Positions 56,718 to 64,000 of a stretch of 64,000 nt of DNA are shown here, in pieces. This DNA is from Coenobita brevimanus (Eukaryota; Arthropoda; Malacostraca; Decapoda; Coenobitidae), in contig CM064683.1 in NCBI GenBank assembly GCA_032717465.1, positions 40,478,497 through 40,542,496 of the forward strand, read 5' to 3'. The notes under the pieces were generated by a model. It did not search any database, was not told where the DNA came from, and was given only the letters and a program-made list of their open reading frames with translations. The position numbers and the translations under genes are program-made. Numbering within the stretch: the stretch's first letter is position 1; each line of letters opens with the position of its first letter.

Positions 56718-59384
56718 ACTTCATCTTGCCTTCTAACTCTCATGTAGTTTGTGCTGCTGTAATAAAAATGAGGATGAAAGGTTTATGAAAGAGATTAAGA
56801 AGTTGCATAAAATTTAAAGGAAGAAGTAAAACTAATATGAATAAAATACAAGGTGGCCAAAACAATGACTGAATTAATTAAGAAACTTCCAAGGAACGGG
56901 AAAAGGAAATGGGAAGGTAAAAAGGAAATGAGAAAGAAAGAAAATGAGAAAGGAGAAATTATTCAAAACAAGAAGAAAAAGAAAGGAAAGAGGAGAAAGA
57001 ATAAAGCAAACAATAAAACAAATATAAGATATATAACCATTACAAGAAGAAAAACAGTGAAAGAGAAATAAAAATGTAAAAAAAATACATAAAGGAGTCA
57101 CTAGCTAACTCTAGGATGTAACTCCAGACACCAGTCCGTGGTCGCTCCACCTTACTTCACCTTGACTCCTTCTTCCATTGTTGTTTCATTGCTGTAACAT
57201 AGTGAAAAAATTGAAGTACAGCAGAAGTAAAGGAAGGAAAGAGAAAGGGAAAAGAGGAAGAAAAGGGCAGATGGAATGAAAGGGAATTTAGAAAAAAAAA
57301 CGAATTGAGAAAAAAGTCCAAGGATGAATGGAAAAATAAAGAAGGAAATGTAGAAAGAGAGAACTAATAAGGCAAAATGAAAGGAAATGAAAAATGAAGG
57401 AGAAGGATAGAACGAAGGAGAGAAAGAAGAAAACTGAAGTATTAATGGTAATGCAGATTAGACCAAGGCAGCTCCACCTTACTTCATTTCGCCTCTCAAA
57501 TCTCTTTTGACTTGTGATGTTGGAATATAGTGAAGAGGGAATGGATAAAACCAATAAACATAACTGTGAGAGGAGCGGGAAAGGAAATAATACGAAACAA
57601 GACATTTGATAAAAAAGATAGGAAACAAAAAACAAAACAAAAAAATAATGACAAATAAGAATGAAAATGAACAGAAAGAAATAAGGTAAAAAAGAACGAC
57701 AATAGGAAAAAACATGAAAAAATAGGGCACAGAGACACAATAAGAAATAAATGAACGTAATAAATGAGATCGTAAGAAATGGCAAAAACGGAGCCACGTG
57801 AAGGTGTTAACTGGGTAGAGCTGCAGTAGAGCCCCAGGCCGCTGCATCTTAATTCATCTGACCTCCTACCTCTCTTGTGGCTTGTGATGCTGTAATGTAG
57901 TGCTGGCTTTGATGTAATGTGCCTAATGTTGGTGGTGTTACAAGTACGATAATGATGATGGAGGTGGTGATGATGGTGGGGGTGATGTAGGTTAATTTGA
58001 CTGTGATAATTATATATGTATGGATAATAACTGTGATGATGATAATGGTGCAAATAGAGGTTAATATGGTGGTGATGGTAATGGTAATAATGATGTACAA
58101 AACATTAGTGCCGATGATTACATCACTTCATCTCACCTCCTATCTCTCTTAAAGTGGGTGATACTGCAGTTCCTGTGTATTATAGAGATACAGTAAGAAG
58201 ATTGTTGTTGTTGTCGTTGTTGTTGAACCATCGTCTGTCTGGCTGAGCAGACTGATCGACCGCAAGCAAGCAAGCAACAGGGAATAATAGTTAAGCTGAA
58301 AAAGAAAGAAAAATGAAATAACTCGACTGGAAAGAAAAAGAAGAGGATTAATAAAACATAAGCAAGAATGGGAAACATAAAGAGAAGGTAAAAAGGCAGA
58401 GTGGATAACATGATGGAAAGTGGAAAGAAAAAAGGCAAAGAAAATATTAAGAAAAAAAATGAAAAGGACAGAAAAAATACAAATAAGAAACATGTGACAT
58501 TAAACTGAAAAGGAAGGAAGGGAGAAAAAAGAACATGGAAGAAAAATAAAATATAATAAAAGGAGGCACCGGCTGGAAGTGGGTTGAACTCCAGACACCT
58601 TCATCTGTGTCCCAGGTGGCTCCACCCTACTTCACCTTGGCTCCTACTTCTCTTGTTGCTTTATTGTTGGAATAAAGTGAACAAAGACATTAGGAAGGAA
58701 GAAAGAAATGAAGTGAGCAAAAATGATATATAAGAAAGAAAGGAAATGGATCAGTGAACAAAAGGGGAAAGAGAAAGAAAAGAAAAGAAAGGAATAGACA
58801 AGCCAGACAAAAATTGGGAAACGAAGAAGTAAACTGCGGGAACAGGAGAAAGGAATTACGAGAATGATGCAAAATGTGAAATGTAGGACAAGGATAGCCT
58901 GGATAGGACGCAATGTGGTAAAAAATAAAAGGAGGTATAAATGGTACAGGTGTTATCTGAGTACACCTGTAGCAGTGTCCCAGGCCGCTCCACCTTGCTT
59001 CATCTCGCCTCCTACCTCTTGTACCTTGTGATGCTGTAATATCGACGAGAAAGACAGAAAGATAAGTAACGAGAACAATAAAAAAAAAAAAACGCTGAAA
59101 GAAAAAGAAAGAAAGAATGGTGAAAGAAAGGAAACGAGCAGGACAGACATGGCTGAGGTAAAAGAGAATGAACTAAAGAAGAAACTATGAAAAGGAGAAA
59201 TAATAAAGAAAATGAGATCATTCAAAAGCAAAGGAACAGATAATTCGACGAAAGGAAGTAAACCCGTAAAACAGGATGTGTAAAGGTATGATGTGGAAGT
59301 GTAGACAGGTATAGCAGTGCCAGGCCGCTCTACCTATCTCCATATCGCCTCCTGCCTCCCTGGGTGTTTATAATGCTTTAATAC
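56718..59384 (-). repeat. Modular array, minus orientation
   Basis: Heads on the minus strand near 57,128, 57,463, 57,810, 58,585, 58,945 and 59,318, with partial heads near 56,718 and 58,120. GA-rich tracts (pyrimidine on the minus strand) lie between. 58,130-59,045 is an inverted copy of about 19,985-20,885, including the distinctive 'gttgttgttgtcgttgttgt' and 'gcaagcaagcaagcaac' words. Minus-strand frames of up to 185 codons here are compositional. Confidence 0.75.
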
Positions 59385-59532
59385 TCTGACCATTTTAACG
59401 ACCTATAATTGCCATTTCTCCAACTTGATTGCTGAGCTATAACAAGTGATAAAGACTAGAATATAGTGCAATACTCTGTCTACCTAAACATGGCGCAAAA
59501 TTACCATCTCTCGATCTTGGGTGCAGAGCCAG
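59385..59532 (-). repeat. RX repeat, left part (inverted copy)
   Basis: Reverse complement of about 1,060-1,215. It is broken at 'tgcagagccag' by the LTR element that follows. Confidence 0.75.
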
Positions 59533-60164
59533 TGTCATAAAAAGACTTTGTAGTTACTTGTAGAGAAGTTATATATATTAGACTTGTGGACGAGCGGTTG
59601 TTATACTCTATCAATCTATTTATCTATTATGATTTGTAATTATAATATGGAGACCTGACATATGCTCGGCACACGCCGCTGGAGGTCCTCCGACAGCAAT
59701 TATCATTGACATATGGTAATCTATTAGTACATAATATTGATTATAATATTGTATACATATAACATTCATAGTAAATAGCAATTATCTAGATATTACATTT
59801 TAAACAAGTTGTATACATAATTGAACAAATGCAATGGTTGTTGTATGACACTTTGTAAGACGTGCATGTACAACAGACATACGCATATAACTGTGTAATG
59901 GCAATACTGCTAGGTTACACATTACATATTCAGTTATCCCCTTAGTAATGTCTAATATTTCACCTAACTTGTAAGATGATTCTGGTAATACAGAATTGTG
60001 GTATAATGGTATGACTTTACATAATATTGTAGTAATATTGTGGTAATAGATAATTGTAATACTTTATGAATTGTTACATAATACTGTGGTAATGCATAAT
60101 TGTGTTGGCCATATAATTGTAGTTACATTTAGTTAATGCAACTGTCACATAAGTGTCTTGGCCT

Positions 60165-60575
60165 TTTAATTGTAGTTAAAGTTACATAAAAGTTACATCT
60201 TGTTAATGCAACTGTTACATAATTGTTACATATTGTTTGTAGTTACATAATTATAGTTAAAGTTACATAAAAGTTACATCTTGTTAATGCAACTGTTACA
60301 TAATTGTTACAAATTGTTTGTAGTTACATAATTGTAGTTAAAGTTACATAAAAGTTACATCTTGTTAATGCAACTGTTACATAATTGTTACATACTGTTT
60401 GTAGTTACATAGTTGTAGTTAAAGTTACATAAAAGTTACATCTTGTTAATACAACTGTTACATAATTGTTACATATTGTTTGTAGTTACATAATTGTGGT
60501 TGAAGTTACATAAAAGTTACATCTTGTTAATGCGACTGTTGCATAATTGTTACATATTGTTTGTAGTTACATAAT
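60165..60575. repeat. 81-bp minisatellite, 5 copies
   Basis: The unit contains 'gttacataaaagttacatct' followed by 'tgttaatgcaactgttacat'. 'tgttaat' recurs at 60,201, 60,282, 60,363, 60,444 and 60,525, exactly every 81 bp. Copy 1 has only about one to two such units (10,600-10,660). Confidence 0.93.
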
Positions 60576-61529
60576 TGCAGCAAGTGTAACATAATGCAAT
60601 CGTTTGTCGTTACATAATTGTTACATATCGTTTGTAGTTACATAATTGTAATAATTGCAGTCCTGACATTGAATCCGGTCATGCTGCGGTCGATGATATG
60701 ATGTGCCATGCCACTAGCTTGTGGAGACAACAATTTGCTTTTTTGTTTGTAGTTTATGTGGTATTTTGGCATTTGTAGTAACACTTACACTTATTTTCAT
60801 TTGTTTGTTATGTGATCTTACTCTATTTCTTTTTCTTTCTTTCTTTTTCTTTTTGTATGTATTGATTTTCTATAGTTTGTTTTTCTTTTGTCTACGCTTT
60901 TTCGGTGTTGTTCGAGGTTGCGTTATTGCTGGCTAATTCCCTTGGGATCCTTTATTAAGGTTTAGTTTATATTGCACAGATATTACTGAAAATGATATAA
61001 TATAGTCCCATATTTTGTTATTTTAATTAAAAAATATATATACACTATATACAGTATTAACTATATACACTGACTTGTTGTTCACTTGTACCTATCGTGG
61101 GCAATATATGTGTCAGCATTGTGTGGAAATCTTTGTCTTCACAATTGTGTTGAAGATGTTCATTCTTGCTAACGTCATTTGTGTTGGCCATTTTTTTTTT
61201 TTCTGGTTTTCCTTGTAACTTAATTTATCTGTTTCCACTAGGTAGCTTTAATTAATGTTTAATACAATCTTTTTTAATCGCTCACTGAGTAACTGTGATG
61301 GTATATTTTCTTTATTACTTTGTAGATGAAATAATGTTTAGCTGTATGTATGAAACACGTATTTTATGTAGGTATAAATGGTAACACTCATTGGTAGTAA
61401 ATAAATGCTATAATAAATGAATGAATATATACAGTGTAGAATATTTATTGTTGGTGATTATTTAGTGTTTGAGTTATGCAGATCATTGAAGTAGGTATAT
61501 GAATTTAAGTTGTAACTATACAGCAGGTT

Positions 61530-61862
61530 TTATATGTTTGTGCAAAATGTGTTGTCTATCACTGTGTATCGTATGAATGAAGTAACTATGTAACTCACTA
61601 ATGTTTTTACCGTGGTGGGAATGGTGTGAGTGGTGTTGCACGTGGTGATAGCGTTGTTCTTCACGGGTTGATTGACGTGTTGTGGGGTGTCAGACACACG
61701 GCTTGGCGTCCTGTCAGCAAACACGTATGGTGACGTCGACTTCCCACACTGGTAGCTGTGGTGAGTGAATGAGTAGCGATGAGTAACTTGAGTGAAGATG
61801 AGTGAGTAAGATGAGTTGTGAATATGGGCTTGGTATTTGCTTCGTTGTCTTGACCTTTTCAC
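61530..61862 (-). other. Leader-region short open frame, copy 3
   Basis: 110 codons starting MKRSRQRSKYQAHIHNSSYS, equivalent to 11,583-11,918. The two frames agree over the first 20 residues, with one substitution, and then diverge. No motif is recognised. Confidence 0.2.
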
Positions 61863-62559
61863 TCCTGCGTCAGCGGTGGAGGTTGGGTGGAGGTAGCAGA
61901 GAGAGGAGGGTGAGGTCTGGTGGTTGTGAGTTGTATCTCATTCTTCGTTTGTTTGTTTTGTTTTTCTATCTCGATGTTTTCTAGGTCCTTTTCTCTTGTG
62001 ATTTACTCGTTGTGGGATGAAGACTGTCGTTACTTGTAGGTGCGTGTAGATTATACAGACGACTCGTGGAGTTGTTACTTGTAGTTGATTGTAGATGGTT
62101 GTAGTTCGTTGGTTCGTCGTAGAAATTTCAAGATTGTTTGTATCAGTACTTTGTTAAACAACTGGCAAGGCGTCGTGTGACCTCTTCACCTCTACATCAG
62201 CGTGATGATCATGGAGACGGAGGGGGCTGGTTGGAGAGAATACTGTCAGGAGCTGGTTGTGAGTTGTTGGTTGTGAGAGGTATTTTTTTGTTTTCAATCT
62301 TGATATTTTGTAGGAATTCACTGTTGATTCGTAGACGAGGTTCGTATACGTTCGCTGCTACCAAATGTCATAAAAAGGACTTTGTAATAACTTGTAGAGA
62401 AGTTATATATTAGTTGACTTGTGGACGACCGGTTGTTATGCTTGAGTTGTTTGTAAGTAGATAATCTTGGTTCCCTTTTGTCATGCAATGACAGGAGAGG
62501 TAAAGATGAGTATGGGACTATTTTTATTTGTCTTGGAAATATTAACAAATTCTCTCACA

Positions 62560-62815
62560 CATGAGATTAACACTGGATATCTTGCTATATTTCACAAAAT
62601 TTAACATAACCTAAAATTACCAGGTCTTCAGGTCAATGCTGACCTATAACAAAAGACTGTAGAATATGGTCTTAGTTATGAAGAAGTGCTATTGACAGGA
62701 TGTTGAGCCGTAGTAGTTCTTAATCTACCATTCAGCTACAGGAAGCTCACTGCAAAATGACGAAAACCTTTGCCAAGTTAAGGTGGACGAACTGTAGTGG
62801 TGCCTAGATATATAC
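62560..62815 (-). repeat. RX repeat, right part (inverted copy)
   Basis: Reverse complement of about 661-900, including 'tgcaaaatgacgaaaacctt'. Together with 59,385-59,532 it reconstructs one RX copy. Confidence 0.75.
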
Positions 62816-64000
62816 CGGTAATTATAATGTAGATTTTAGTGATGGTGGTGACGGTGATGCAAGTTACTTTTGACAATAAAGAAATAATTGAATGGATAAT
62901 AATGCTGAAAATAAGAATTGTGTGAGGAGTAATGATGGTGGTGGTTAGAAAATGATAGTGATGATGTTGGAGGGTGGTTTGGATGACAACGATAATAGTA
63001 TGGATAATTAAGGTGATGGTGATGCTAATGACTGAATGAATAATAATAATGTTGAGGATGATGACGATAATGATTTTGTTAGTAGTAGTGATGGTGATGT
63101 AGGTTGGCAGTGATCATAATAACCTTGCTTCATCTCAGCTCCTACTTCACCTGCAGTTTGGGATGGAGGGTAGTAAAGAAAGTATGAGGGAAAGAAAAAA
63201 ACAAAAGAAAGAAAATTATAAATGGAAGAAAAGGAATTAAACCGTGTGCACGGAAAAATGGGAAAAATGATTACATAAAAGATAAATATATAAAAGGGAT
63301 TAGAAAAAAGACATTGGAGAATAAAAGGGAAAGAAGAAAAAACGAAAAACATAAGAATGGGAAACTAAAGGCGTATAAAAGAAAAAGAAAGAAAATGGAG
63401 TATAAACTGTAAAGGTGTTACGCTGGTACAGGTGTAGTGGAGTTCCAGGCCGCTCCACCTTACTTCATCTCGCCTCTTACCTCTCTTGTTGCTTATGGTG
63501 TTAGTGGAGAAAGCAAGGACGAAAGAGAACATTTGATGAAGAAAAGAAGAAAGTAAAGGAAAAGAAGTGAGGAGATGAAATAATAAAAGAGTATCATATG
63601 GGATCTGGAAGAAGAATACCCCCTAAAAAAAAAAAAAATAAATAAAACGAACATAGACATGAAAGAGAAAGGGAAAAAGTAACACTGGAATGAAAAACAA
63701 GGAAAAGTGAGAGTTAGTAATGTAAGAGAGAAAAGGTGAAAAGCAGAAAAAAGAGAAGATAAAGGAAAGTTAGAAGGAAATAAAGAAAAGGAGGCGCTGC
63801 CATGGTAGGGTGAAGGTTTGACCTCAGTCCAGGTGTAGTAGAGTCCCAGGCCGCTGCACCTTACTTCATCTCGCCTCCTACCTCTATTGTAACTTGTGAT
63901 GCTGTAATATAGTGGTGGCTGTGATCTAACATACCTAATGCTGGTCATAGTGATGGACGGTGGTGATGACGATGATGACGGTAATGATGATGTCAGGTAT
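62816..64000 (-). repeat. Modular array, minus orientation, to window end
   Basis: (GAT)/(GGT)-rich DNA (62,830-63,110). Minus-strand heads lie near 63,118 (partial), 63,425 and 63,815, separated by GA-rich tracts. The head at 63,815 carries 'gcagcggcctgggactctac', the same variant as 42,660 and 47,595. The array continues beyond the window. Confidence 0.75.

Larger units (their letters stand above)
59533..62559 (-). mobile_element. Non-autonomous LTR retrotransposon, copy 3
   Basis: Inserted into RX: the uninterrupted version is seen at 850-930 (reverse orientation). On the minus strand, the 5' LTR (complement of 62,366-62,559) starts TGTGAGAG and ends ATGACA. Two bases later comes TGGTAGCAGCGAACG (complement of 62,349-62,363). 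The 3' LTR is reduced to 59,533-59,606 by an internal deletion relative to copy 1. The interior matches copy 1 over most of its length, including the 61,020-62,300 leader, but has a larger tandem array. No gag or pol is present. The RX flanks show no clear target duplication. Confidence 0.75.

Noticed and set aside
57496..58053. 185-codon minus-strand frame
   Set aside because: Same artefact on the other strand: His/Tyr-rich from (ATC)n, then Phe/Ser/Leu from the pyrimidine tract, crossing a head.

Overview
This is AT-rich, gene-poor eukaryotic DNA. It is built almost entirely from transposable elements, tandem repeats and microsatellites. Long (CA)n, (TC)n, (TA)n and (ATC)n tracts, jockey-like non-LTR retrotransposons, a 5S-derived SINE and large degenerate duplications suggest an arthropod, most plausibly a decapod crustacean. 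That assignment is inference. I found no rRNA gene, no intact tRNA gene, no operon, no CRISPR array and no complete host gene. The best host-gene leads are two short splice-bounded open stretches at 1,720-1,782 and 23,059-23,145. Both are unproven.

Layout. 1-2,160: retrotransposon fragment, degenerate tandem repeats and a possible exon. 2,138-9,380 (block A1) is paralogous to 25,741-30,242 plus 37,816-42,600 (block A2). Both carry a 40-bp array, a tRNA-like sequence, a 67-bp array, (AC)n and a SINE-like unit. Comparing A1 with A2 exposes several dated insertions in A2: a 5S-derived SINE (26,545-26,781, 11-bp target duplication), a 7.6-kb LTR element (30,243-37,815) that contains a jockey-like element (about 33,745-37,060), and a solo LTR (39,605-40,447). 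A1 instead carries an LTR element (9,382-12,962) and a jockey-like element (12,963-16,609) that is itself split by a TIR transposon (13,296-14,526).

16,610-24,000, 41,670-44,160, 47,210-51,530 and 53,700-54,050 are arrays of a repeating module. Each module has a tRNA-like head of about 90 bp, 300-400 bp of pyrimidine-rich DNA, then (ATC)n-rich DNA. A second jockey/I-group element (44,280-47,208), a third (51,533-53,700, one intact 689-codon frame) and an RTE-like LINE end (18,884-19,417) are inserted in these arrays. From about 54.9 kb to the end the same modules run on the opposite strand. There they enclose a third copy of the minisatellite-bearing LTR element (59,533-62,559).

How the parts relate. 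The SINE at 26.5 kb shares its 3' end with the LINE at 18.9 kb, as expected of a SINE mobilised by that LINE's enzymes. The three LTR elements have no gag or pol frames and must be non-autonomous. They share a primer-binding site beginning TGG and an internal TTACATAAT-type minisatellite that has expanded differently in each copy.
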